From NCBI GenBank assembly GCA_958436045.1, contig CAUBIP010000034.1, positions 1-17,105 of the forward strand: 17,105 bases of DNA, read 5' to 3'. The stretch is from an uncultured Oscillospiraceae bacterium (GTDB lineage Bacteria; Bacillota; Clostridia; Oscillospirales; Oscillospiraceae). The translations under genes and the position numbers were made by a program. Position 1 is the stretch's first letter, and each line of letters starts with the position of its first letter. The notes beneath the pieces are model-generated. The model was not told where the DNA came from and made no database searches. It saw only the letters and a list, made by a program, of their open reading frames with translations. Below, piece by piece: positions 8,401 through 13,423 of this stretch.

Positions 8401-9876
8401 TTCAACATCCCCTTCGAGACCTTCCTGGGCTTCGGCGGCGACAAGGTCCCGGATATCGACCTCAACTTCTCCGGAGAATACCAGGCCCAGGCCCACGCCT
8501 ACTGTGTCCAGATGTTCGGCGCCAGCCACGTCTTCCGGGCCGGGACCATCGGTACCGTCGCGGAAAAGACGGCCTTCGGCTATGTCAAAAAATACCTGGC
8601 CGAGCGTGACCTGATCGTCAGCCGCGCCGAGGAGCAGCGGCTGGCCCTGGGCTGCGTCGGCGTCAAGCGGACGACGGGCCAGCACCCCGGCGGCCTGGTC
8701 GTCATCCCCCAGGAAAACGAGATCTGGGACTTCTGCCCCGTCCAGCACCCGGCGGATGACACCAGCACCGATACCATCACGACGCATTTTGAATACCACT
8801 GCATGGAGGAGAACCTTCTGAAGCTGGATATGCTGGGCCACGATGACCCGACGATGATCCGCATGCTGGAGGATATGACCGACCGTGACGCCAAGACCAT
8901 CCCCCTGGACGACCCGGAGACCATGGCAATCTTCACGACCTCCAAGGGCCTGGGCTTTGAGGACGACCCGATTCTGGGCCCCGTCGGCTCCTGCGGCATC
9001 CCGGAGTTTGGCACCGGCTTCACCCGGGGCATGCTCCAGGAGACCCAGCCCAAGGCGTTTGATACCCTCATCCGCCTGTCCGGCTTCTCCCACGGGACGG
9101 ACGTCTGGCTGGGCAACGCGCGGGACCTGATCCTTTCGAAAACGGCGACCGTCGGCCAGGCCATCGGCTGCCGCGACGATATCATGCTCTATCTCATCCA
9201 GTGCGGTATGCCCGAGAAGCGGTCGTTCAAGATTATGGAGGCCGTCCGAAAGGGACGCGGCCTGCCAGAGGGCGCTGAGCAGGAGATGATCGACGCCGGT
9301 GTCCCCGCCTGGTACATCGGCTCCTGCAAGAAGATCAAGTATCTCTTCCCCAAGGCCCACGCCGTGGCCTATGTTATGATGGCCTTCCGCATCGCCTGGT
9401 ACAAGGTCCATGAGCCCCTGGCGTTCTACGCGGCGTATTTCTACCGCCGCAGCCAGAAGGGCAATTTTGACGCCGCCCTTATGACCCAGGGCAAGGAGCT
9501 CGTCGTCGATACGATCAAGTCCATCAAAGCAAATCCCGACGCCTCCGCCAAGGACGACGACCTTCTGACGACTCTGGAGGTCTGCTATGAATTTTACCTG
9601 CGGGGCTTCACCTTTGCCCCCATCAGCCTGACCGAGTCCCACGCGACGAAATTCCTCATCAAGGACGGCCAACTGCTGCCGCCGTTCATCGCCGTGGGGG
9701 GCCTGGGTGAGACGGCAGCCTGGGATATCCTCGCCGGCCGGGAGGGCCGGGAGTTTATCTCCATCGAGGAGTTTGCCGCCGCGTGCCCGAAGGTCTCGCA
9801 GACGCATATCGAAAACCTCCGCGCCGCCGGCGCCTTTGGCGACCTCCCCGACACCAGCCAAGTCAGCCTCTTCTGA
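5500..9876 (+). CDS. polC: DNA polymerase III alpha subunit, Gram-positive PolC type
   Basis: Replicative polymerase with built-in 3'-5' proofreading, typical of low-GC Gram-positives and relatives. 1458 residues from ATG 5500. Domains in order: N-terminal domain, OB fold (about 205-315), PHP domain beginning VELHLHTNMS (about 324), and a DEDD exonuclease inserted into PHP: FDLETTG (Asp423, Glu425), HNADFD (Asp506) and HHRASDD (560-566). Then comes the rest of PHP and the polymerase core. A zinc site has Cys909/914 and Cys956/959. The catalytic Asp triad is PDIDLNFSGEYQ (Asp985, Asp987) and KLDMLGHDDPT (Asp1110). A GTG at 5485 overlapping ispG would add five residues, but TGAGG 9 nt before ATG 5500 favours the latter. 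Last gene of the block. Confidence 0.97.
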   Translation: MDVTFQTLFPQFTPPATLADAPVQHVDLHPAQRRVCIELTPGSYLPTRELDDAANAIATLYDLHRVEFTCRYAPESLSQMDFFDLGRIFIQHNPLAAGALAGAAWHLEGETLHVGLVANGIAYLEPGIPAVRQFIADRFGRQVEIQIDAHQELEGQALFDATAALRQKAMTEQPQPVVKASAPGKAARAARPTAADMIFGKPFSGKALPMKDLEQDMYKVVVEGEVTVINHRELKKRGAWIISFDMTDHTGSARIHCFMEAAQAKPILEGVQGPNAKKKKPGSWLRVHGKVTVNRYDGELVIEPFGIMKGKRPERQDTAPVKRVELHLHTNMSSMDALTDTTLAVRQAAAWGMPAIGITDHGVAQAYPDAMHTVEGGCTVAGTDQPMKILYGCEGYYVNDVDDRVVVHGVRDLPLRGDFVAFDLETTGLSSRTERITEIGAVIFRDGQPCERFQTFVNPHRRLSQKIVDLTGITDAMLRDAPEIEQVLPEFLQFCGDLPLCAHNADFDVGFIQAACQRQGITYAPTYFDTLILAQNLLPNLGKYKLNLVADALSLPDFQHHRASDDAVTCGYLLARFLPMLEERGITRVPEINPLMAQLRSGGRLDGRHTRHILLFAKNQTGLRNLYHLISLSNLEYFKRVPRMPKSQLLRYREGLIIGSACEAGELFQAVVAHKSDAELERIASFYDFLEIQPLCNNRFMLTKGLAQDEEELREFNRTIVRLGKKLGKPVVATGDVHFLNPEDEIFRHILLATKGFDDADKSLPLYLRSTDEMLREFAYLGEETAYEVVVKNTNLIADMCDTVRPVPHNLFAPAIENSVEDLKSLVYGKLHRLYGENPPELITRRVETELHDIINCHYDVIYMSAQKLVQNSLEHGYLVGSRGSVGSSIVAYLSGITEVNSFPPHYRCTNPDCKFTTFDVTSITALDEADPKKREDAIRAKHDAACGADLPDAVCPKCGAKFAKEGFNIPFETFLGFGGDKVPDIDLNFSGEYQAQAHAYCVQMFGASHVFRAGTIGTVAEKTAFGYVKKYLAERDLIVSRAEEQRLALGCVGVKRTTGQHPGGLVVIPQENEIWDFCPVQHPADDTSTDTITTHFEYHCMEENLLKLDMLGHDDPTMIRMLEDMTDRDAKTIPLDDPETMAIFTTSKGLGFEDDPILGPVGSCGIPEFGTGFTRGMLQETQPKAFDTLIRLSGFSHGTDVWLGNARDLILSKTATVGQAIGCRDDIMLYLIQCGMPEKRSFKIMEAVRKGRGLPEGAEQEMIDAGVPAWYIGSCKKIKYLFPKAHAVAYVMMAFRIAWYKVHEPLAFYAAYFYRRSQKGNFDAALMTQGKELVVDTIKSIKANPDASAKDDDLLTTLEVCYEFYLRGFTFAPISLTESHATKFLIKDGQLLPPFIAVGGLGETAAWDILAGREGREFISIEEFAAACPKVSQTHIENLRAAGAFGDLPDTSQVSLF

Positions 9877-9982
9877 CTCTCCGCCCCCCCAGCACTCCGC
9901 CCCCCAGCGCTCCGCGCTGCGCCCTTGTGGTGCGCTGCACCGAAGGGACGCAGAGAACCAGGTGTGCTGCACCAGGCTAAAG

Positions 9983-10030
9983 GCTCCCCTGAAAGGGGAG
10001 CTGTCATGGCGCAGCCATGACTGAGGGGTT
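9983..10030 (+). repeat. Tandem hairpin unit, copy 1
   Basis: GCTCCCC (9983-9989) pairs with GGGGAGC (9995-10001). This is followed at once by GTCATGGC (10003-10010), loop GCA and GCCATGAC (10014-10021), then TGAGGGGTT. The same frame, GGGAGCTG-hairpin-CTGAGGGRTT, recurs at 10210-10243 with a different stem sequence. Confidence 0.7.
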
Positions 10031-10138
10031 TCTCCTGCAAGCTTGCACCGCCTCCTCTTGCGGCGCGCCAGGTCAAAGGATCTCTTGTGTATGGGTGAGA
10101 CGCCAAGAGCGCAAGCGTAGCGCAACGCGATTGGCGAA

Positions 10139-10188
10139 TAAGCGAGAGTCAAACTCTCCGATTTTGTTCCTCGAGCTTATACAGCGTA
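10139..10188 (+). repeat. 50-bp intergenic module, copy 1
   Basis: Starts TAAGCGAGAGTCAAAC and ends CGAGCTTATACAGCGTA. It is identical at 46 of 50 positions to 11616-11665, with no gaps. It contains a short stem GAGAGT-CAA-ACTCTC. In both places the next bases are GTCG. The related copy A has no such module at the corresponding junction. Confidence 0.85.
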
Positions 10189-10209
10189 GTCGAACCCATG
10201 CAGCGCGAA

Positions 10210-10243
10210 GGGAGCTGGCTCGGCGAAGCCGAGACTGAGGGAT
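10210..10243 (+). repeat. Tandem hairpin unit, copy 2
   Basis: GGGAGCTG, then stem CTCGGC (10219-10224), loop GAA, GCCGAG (10228-10233), then ACTGAGGGATT. Same flanks as copy 1 at 9995-10030, but the stem letters are almost entirely different while pairing is kept. Confidence 0.7.
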
Positions 10244-10365
10244 TGCCCCACCGCAATAACACATTCGTAGGCAGAGCGTTATTGCTACAGGTTAAAAGCT
10301 AAATATGAAGGCTTTTATTTCTTAATATCTACCATTCAAACATGCTAGCGCCCTCCGGGGGCTCC

Positions 10366-10393
10366 ATTCTTTCTGCTACCGAGAAGAAAGAAT
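10366..10393. other. 9-bp hairpin
   Basis: ATTCTTTCT (10366-10374) and AGAAAGAAT (10385-10393) form a perfect 9-bp stem with a 10-nt loop. It lies in the segment of the polC-udp gap that has no counterpart in copy A. Confidence 0.5.
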
Positions 10394-10412
10394 AGAGGAA
10401 GAAAGACGCCGC

Positions 10413-10439
10413 CAAGGGCGGGGGCAGCCCCCGCCCTTG
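10413..10439. other. Near-perfect 27-bp GC-rich palindrome
   Basis: CAAGGGCGGGGGC, central A, GCCCCCGCCCTTG: 13-bp arms around one base. No T-run follows on either strand, so I do not call it a terminator. It could be a protein-binding site or a repeat-borne hairpin. Confidence 0.55.
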
Positions 10440-10619
10440 AAACCCACCCGCTGTCTACGACGTCGGGACAGCAGCCGCACACTGTACAGGCTACCAGGCA
10501 GATTTGTAACTGCATCCGTGTCTTGTGAGTCGGTGAGCAAACCGCTTGCCGCTTCGCTGTAGCTTACACACTGCCCCGGTGACTTGGGGGATGGCGTGGT
10601 CGGAACCTGCAGCATCGAA

Positions 10620-10658
10620 CGATGGTCACGCTGCGCGCAGGCGCGTGCAGCGGTGCAG
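10620..10658 (-). repeat. Composite repeat segment E (match to copy A left part)
   Basis: On the minus strand this reads CTGCACCGCTGC, 12 variable bases, GCAGCGTGACC, ATCG. It matches 286-324 with the same spacing. In copy A the E-like and B-like segments are adjacent; here they are separated by 10334-10619. Confidence 0.7.
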
Positions 10659-10766
10659 TTCGGGGCAGCGACCCTGTGGCGCACACGACAAATCCACAAA
10701 CCCAGCGCGAGAGCGCAAGAAACCATTCATCGCCATGCCGCGGTTTCGCGGCGGAAAGGAGCGCCT

Positions 10767-11543
10767 ATGCAGCCGCTTGCGAAGCAATTTCATATCCACT
10801 GTGTGGCCGGGGACGTCGGCCGCTATGTCATCCTGCCCGGCGACCCGGGGCGCTGCGCGGCCATTGCCGCGCTGTTTGACGATGCCCACCACGTTGCCCA
10901 GAACCGGGAGTTTAATATTTATACCGGGACGCTCCTGGGCGAGCGCGTCAGCGTCTGCTCCACCGGCATCGGCGGGCCCTCCGCCGTCATCGCCATGGAG
11001 GAGCTGCATCAGATCGGCGCGGATACCTTCCTGCGCACCGGCACCTGCGGCGGCATTGACTTAGACGTCCGCTCCGGGGATATCGTCGTTGCCACCGGGG
11101 CCATCCGCTATGAGCACACGTCTCAGGAGTACGCCCCTCTGGAATACCCCGCCGTGCCGGACCTGGACCTGACCCTCGCCCTGCGGGACGCGGCCCTGGC
11201 CATGGGCAAGACAGTCCACACCGGCGTCGTCCACTGCAAGGACTCGTTCTACGGCCAGCACAGCCCGGAAAAATCCCCTATGGCCGCCGAGCTGCAGGAA
11301 AAATGGCGCATCTGGAAGCGCCTGGGGGTCAAGGCGTCGGAGATGGAGTCTGCGGCCCTGTTCGTCGCCGCCGACGCGCTGGGCTGCCGCTGCGGCAGCT
11401 GCTTCCATGTCATCTGGAACCAGGAACGGGAGCTTGCCGGTCTGGACCAGGACATGAGCGAGGATACCTCCGCCGCCGTCCGCGTCGCCGTCGACGCCCT
11501 CCGGCGCATCATTATCCAGGACCGCGCCCGGGCAAAGAAATGA
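10767..11543 (+). CDS. udp: Uridine phosphorylase (nucleoside phosphorylase family)
   Basis: Reversible phosphorolysis of uridine to uracil and ribose 1-phosphate in pyrimidine salvage; a cytosolic hexamer in the known family. 258 residues, close to the E. coli Udp length of 253. The phosphate-binding loop VILPGDPGR is at residues 21-29. STGIGGPSAVIAMEEL and FLRTGTCGGID follow, then KDSFYGQHSPE, the uridine-phosphorylase-type substrate loop, and SEMESAALF, the ribose-binding Met-Glu motif. The ATG at 10767 is chosen because GAAAGGAG lies 5 nt upstream; the frame stays open 61 codons further up, through non-coding repeat DNA. It stands alone with no salvage neighbours. A purine substrate is less likely given the KDSFYGQ motif, but exact specificity needs assay. 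Confidence 0.92.
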   Translation: MQPLAKQFHIHCVAGDVGRYVILPGDPGRCAAIAALFDDAHHVAQNREFNIYTGTLLGERVSVCSTGIGGPSAVIAMEELHQIGADTFLRTGTCGGIDLDVRSGDIVVATGAIRYEHTSQEYAPLEYPAVPDLDLTLALRDAALAMGKTVHTGVVHCKDSFYGQHSPEKSPMAAELQEKWRIWKRLGVKASEMESAALFVAADALGCRCGSCFHVIWNQERELAGLDQDMSEDTSAAVRVAVDALRRIIIQDRARAKK

Positions 11544-11569
11544 CCCCGCCGCGCCGCCCGGACAGGGCA

Positions 11570-11708
11570 GCGCAGCAGGGTGCAATTTCCCTCAAACGCG
11601 AGCCCAGCGAAGCGGTAAGCGAGAGTCAAAATCTCTGATTTTGCTCCTCGAGCTTATACAGCGTTGTCGCGTTTGAGAGCTTGTCAAAAATACTTTTTTG
11701 ACAAGCTT
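11570..11708 (+). repeat. Intergenic repeat, copy C (inverted partner of D)
   Basis: 139 bp. It matches the reverse complement of 12308-12396 at about 84 of 89 positions, except for an exact 50-bp insertion (11616-11665). Two hairpins: CTCAAACGCGA (11591-11601) with TCGCGTTTGAG (11667-11677), whose loop carries the module, and AGCTTGTCAAAAA (11678-11690) with TTTTTGACAAGCT (11695-11707). Confidence 0.88.
11616..11665 (+). repeat. 50-bp intergenic module, copy 2
   Basis: 46 of 50 identical to 10139-10188. It begins TAAGCGAGAGTCAAAA, ends CTTATACAGCGTT and is followed by GTCG as in copy 1. It is exactly absent from repeat copy D, where AGCGAAGCGG joins GTCGCGTTTGA directly. Confidence 0.88.
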
Positions 11709-12004
11709 AATATGTAGGGCAGATCGCTGCATCTTGCGTCAATCCGCCCTGTTTTTTGGCTGCTGTCGTTGTACAAGGGAGCAAACCTGGTTCGCACCGG
11801 CCACGTTCGCGCTCGTGCGGTACGCTTGACACAAATCGCGCCCTCCGGCGCGGCGGCATTCTGCCTGCGTGAACTGTGCGCATCGGCCCCGGCGGCATGT
11901 ATGCGGCTTTTGTGTCCAAAGCTAGTATGTCTCGTCTGCCGCCCGATACCCTGGTATTTTTTGGAAGCTTTTGCATATCCTAGCCCCGAAGGAGGCCTTG
12001 TCCA

Positions 12005-12253
12005 TTGCTGCAATGTATCATCATCGCCCTGGCGATCTTTCTGCTGCTGAAGATCATCTCGCTGCCCATCCGGCTCATCTGGAAGCTGGCGATCAATACG
12101 GCCTGTGGCTTTGCCTGCCTGGTGGCGGTGAACCTGCTAGCTACGTATACCGGTGTCCTGTTTGACCTCAACCTCGTCACCGCTGCCATCGTCGGCTTCC
12201 TCGGCCTGCCGGGGATCGTGCTGCTGTTCGTGCTGCACTTTTTTCTAAAATAA
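12005..12253 (+). CDS. BofA-family (pro-sigma-K processing inhibitor-like) small membrane protein
   Basis: 82 residues, two to three hydrophobic segments: residues 4-20, a central one around 30-50, and the C-terminal LVTAAIVGFLGLPGIVLLFVLHFF. The ending N-L-V-T-A-x-x-V-G-x-L-G-x-P-G-x-x-L-L is the hallmark of the BofA family, whose B. subtilis founder (87 aa) inhibits the site-2 protease SpoIVFB in the forespore membrane. The start is TTG, set by AAGGAGG 9 nt upstream; no in-frame ATG is available. The gene stands alone between inverted repeats C and D. Members also occur outside clear sporulation loci, so sporulation cannot be inferred from it alone. No SpoIVFB is in the window; the only site-2 protease here is RseP-like. 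Confidence 0.8.
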   Translation: MLQCIIIALAIFLLLKIISLPIRLIWKLAINTACGFACLVAVNLLATYTGVLFDLNLVTAAIVGFLGLPGIVLLFVLHFFLK

Positions 12254-12254
12254 T

Positions 12255-12307
12255 AAGACGCCAAAACGCCGCTCCCGGCATAACTTCTGTGCCCGGGGCG
12301 GCGTCTT
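12255..12307 (+). terminator. Hairpin after bofA-like gene, probable terminator
   Basis: AAGACGCC (12255-12262) pairs with GGCGTCTT (12300-12307). Inside it GCTCCCGGCA (12271-12280) pairs with TGCCCGGGGC (12290-12299), with one mismatch and one wobble. It begins 2 nt after the stop codon. There is no real T-run downstream, so termination is inferred from position and stability. Confidence 0.5.
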
Positions 12308-12396
12308 GAGCTTGTCAAAAAAGAATTTTTGACAAGCTCTCAAACGCGACCCGCTTCGCTGGGCTCGCGTTTGAAGGGGATTGCACCCTGCTGCGC
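12308..12396 (-). repeat. Intergenic repeat, copy D (inverted partner of C, lacks the module)
   Basis: 89 bp, inverted relative to copy C and without its 50-bp module. Hairpins: GAGCTTGTCAAAAA (12308-12321) with TTTTTGACAAGCTC (12326-12339), and TCAAACGCGA (12340-12349) with TCGCGTTTGA (12365-12374), with inner CCC/GGG pairing. C and D bracket the bofA-like gene. Confidence 0.88.
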
Positions 12397-12540
12397 GCAT
12401 AATTTTCACGCCGTTGGCGTGAAAATTCCACACTTGCAGGGCGAGAAGTATTTTTCCCGACGTACACGCCGCCGGAAAAAATGATTTTGACTCTATTTGC
12501 GCCGTGCGCGGCGCAAACTCTGCGAGGCTTTATTACAGTC

Positions 12541-12573
12541 TGAACCGCCCTAGGCATCGCCTGGGGCGGTTCA
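12541..12573 (-). terminator. Probable terminator hairpin of the zinc-ribbon gene
   Basis: TGAACCGCCCTAGGC, loop ATC, GCCTGGGGCGGTTCA: a 15-bp stem with one wobble. It starts 25 nt past the stop of the minus-strand gene. No clear U-tract follows on the minus strand, so the call rests on position and stability. Confidence 0.5.
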
Positions 12574-12598
12574 CAAATCATGCAAAAGACATTGCTGG

Positions 12599-13294
12599 TT
12601 ACGGCGTTTTCGTATCGCTGCCGGTGTCATCGGCATTGCCCGCATCTCCGGTGTTGCCCGCGTCGCTGGACGTTGCGCTGCGGTCGCCGGACGCTGTGCC
12701 AGTGCCGCCGGTGCTGCCAGCATCGCCGGACGCGGCGCTGCCGCCGGCGCAGGTCACGGTGCAGGTGGCGCTGTATTGGCCGCAGGTGACGGTGATTATT
12801 GCCTCGCCGGGGGCGATGGCGGTGATCTTGCCGGACGTGTCGACCGTCGCGACGGTCTCATCGCTGCTGGCGTAGGCGATGGCGTCCGTCGTGTCTGCCG
12901 GGGTGGTGCTGACGGTCAGGTAGTAGGTGTCGCCCACCTCATGGAGGGAGACGGTATCGCTGGAGAGATACAGCCCCGCACAGGCGACGTTACCGTCCTG
13001 TGCTGGAGAGCCAATCAAAAATTCATACGCGATAAACGCGCCGAAGACCAGCAGCAAAACAGAAAGCAGCACCGCAATGGCGACCTTCCAGCCCGGCTCC
13101 GGGTCCGCCTTGGGGGGCTTTTGCTTTTTCTGCTTCTTCTTTTTTCCAGCCGCGGCGGCCGCCTCAAGCTCTGCCGCAGAAAAGACCTGGGTCTCGTCCA
13201 GGTCTGCCTGGTAGGGGGTATCGCACAGGGGGCAGACATCGCGATTTTCGTCGAATACTGTCCCGCAGATCTCGCAAACTCGTTTTTTCGCCAT
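12599..13294 (-). CDS. Zinc-ribbon membrane protein with extracytoplasmic Ig-like (BIG2-type) domain
   Basis: 231 residues. An N-terminal zinc ribbon (Cys7, Cys10, Cys21, Cys24; CEICG and CPLC) is followed by an acidic stretch DLDETQVFSAAELE with Thr35, a lysine-rich segment (51-62) and one TM helix (about 70-94). Outside lies a domain of about 75 residues of BIG2 type (LYLSSDTVSLHEVGDTYYLT, ASSDETVATVDTSGKITAIA, PGEAIITVTCG) and a Gly/Ser/Asp/Thr-rich tail (about 185-231). Cytosolic N-terminus is inferred from the positive-inside rule. The ATG at 13294 has GGAG 7 nt upstream; upstream in-frame codons are leader. It diverges from a transmembrane Ser/Thr kinase with promoters 8 bp apart. Function unknown; a partner or substrate of the kinase is plausible. 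No enzymatic motif seen. Confidence 0.85.
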   Translation of the reverse strand: MAKKRVCEICGTVFDENRDVCPLCDTPYQADLDETQVFSAAELEAAAAAGKKKKQKKQKPPKADPEPGWKVAIAVLLSVLLLVFGAFIAYEFLIGSPAQDGNVACAGLYLSSDTVSLHEVGDTYYLTVSTTPADTTDAIAYASSDETVATVDTSGKITAIAPGEAIITVTCGQYSATCTVTCAGGSAASGDAGSTGGTGTASGDRSATSSDAGNTGDAGNADDTGSDTKTP

Positions 13295-13315
13295 ACTTAC
13301 GCTCCACGATCCTTG

Positions 13316-13373
13316 CCGCCGTTTGCGGCGGGAAATGCCCCGCGGACCCAGCATATCCGGACTGCGCGCGGGG
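13316..13373 (-). promoter_or_regulatory. Structured 5' leader of the zinc-ribbon gene
   Basis: Between the predicted start of transcription (about 13380) and the ATG at 13294 are two potential hairpins. CCCCGCG (13338-13344) pairs with CGCGGGG (13367-13373) over a 22-nt loop, and CCGCCG (13316-13321) pairs with CGGCGG (13326-13331). No known riboswitch class is recognised. Confidence 0.35.
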
Positions 13374-13386
13374 AAATATTTTATCT

Positions 13387-13415
13387 ATCATACCATTTTT
13401 TTCGACAGAAAACAA
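13387..13415 (-). promoter_or_regulatory. Sigma-70/SigA-type promoter for the zinc-ribbon gene
   Basis: Minus strand: TTGTTT (13415-13410), 17-nt spacer, TATGAT (13392-13387), with an extended -10 TGG just before it. About 85 nt to the ATG. Confidence 0.7.
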
Positions 13416-13423
13416 CACAAGGA

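Larger units (their letters stand above)
10093..10333 (-). repeat. Composite intergenic repeat, copy B (inverted relative to copy A)
   Basis: Reverse complement of copy A segment 328-477. The shared anchors are TATCTACC at 10326-10333, the GCAATAACGCTCTGCCTAC block, GAGGGATTGCCCCACCGC (10238-10254) and GGGTGAGAC (10093-10101). Relative to A it has two extra pieces: the hairpin unit around 10200-10236 and the 50-bp module 10139-10188. CGCCAA (10101-10106) pairs with TTGGCG (10131-10136), as the corresponding stem does in A, although the stem sequence differs. Confidence 0.8.
9877..10766. other. 890-bp non-coding region between polC and udp, rich in repeats and hairpins
   Basis: No gene is supported here. 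The open frames that cross it lack SD sites and follow from high GC. From left to right it holds a C-rich tandem (CTCCGCCCCCCAGC-like units, 9879-9915), tandem hairpin units at 9983-10030 and 10210-10243, repeat copy B (10093-10333) with a 50-bp module, two further strong hairpins (10366-10393, 10413-10439), and repeat segment E (10620-10658). I found no terminator with a clear T-run after polC and no convincing promoter for udp. Confidence 0.7.
11544..12004. other. udp-bofA intergenic region
   Basis: 461 bp without a supported gene. 11570-11708 is repeat copy C with the second 50-bp module. The remainder (11709-12004) is GC-rich with a small GCGCC-CTCC-GGCGC hairpin near 11841. A consensus TTGACA at 11826-11831 has no -10 box at the right distance. 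Short open frames on both strands lack SD sites. Confidence 0.65.
12254..12598. other. Non-coding stretch with stacked hairpins between convergent genes
   Basis: 345 bp between the bofA-like gene and the 3' end of the minus-strand zinc-ribbon gene. It holds the 12255-12307 hairpin, repeat copy D (12308-12396), a perfect 12-bp stem at 12401-12427 (AATTTTCACGCC, GTT, then its complement), a 9-bp stem at 12496-12517 (TTTGCGCCG/CGGCGCAAA), and a 15-bp stem at 12541-12573. GATTTTGACTCT at 12483-12494 equals the reverse complement of part of the 50-bp module and may be a relic. Confidence 0.7.

Noticed and set aside
9879..9915. C-rich short tandem (CTCCGCCCCCCAGC-like) as a CRISPR or VNTR array
   Set aside because: Only two to three imperfect units without spacers; noted as low-complexity sequence only.
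7990..10152. 720-codon open frame on the minus strand opposite polC
   Set aside because: It lies antisense to polC, which has full domain and catalytic-residue support. High third-position GC keeps the opposite frame open, and the translation resembles no family.
10584..10766. N-terminal extension of udp by 61 codons
   Set aside because: It would cover repeat segment E. The family starts near residue 1 of the 10767 product, and a good SD site lies just before 10767.
11826..11831. TTGACA as a promoter for the bofA-like gene
   Set aside because: No -10-like hexamer 15-19 nt downstream; the region there is GC-rich.
10348..11851. Shared 11-mer GCGCCCTCCGG at 10348 and 11841 as another repeat copy
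   Set aside because: The match does not extend convincingly beyond the 11-mer and a nearby CATTCT; chance in GC-rich hairpin DNA is likely.
11684..12050. Open frames of about 90-110 codons on both strands before bofA
   Set aside because: No SD sites, mutually overlapping, partly within repeat C; the composition fits non-coding GC-rich DNA.
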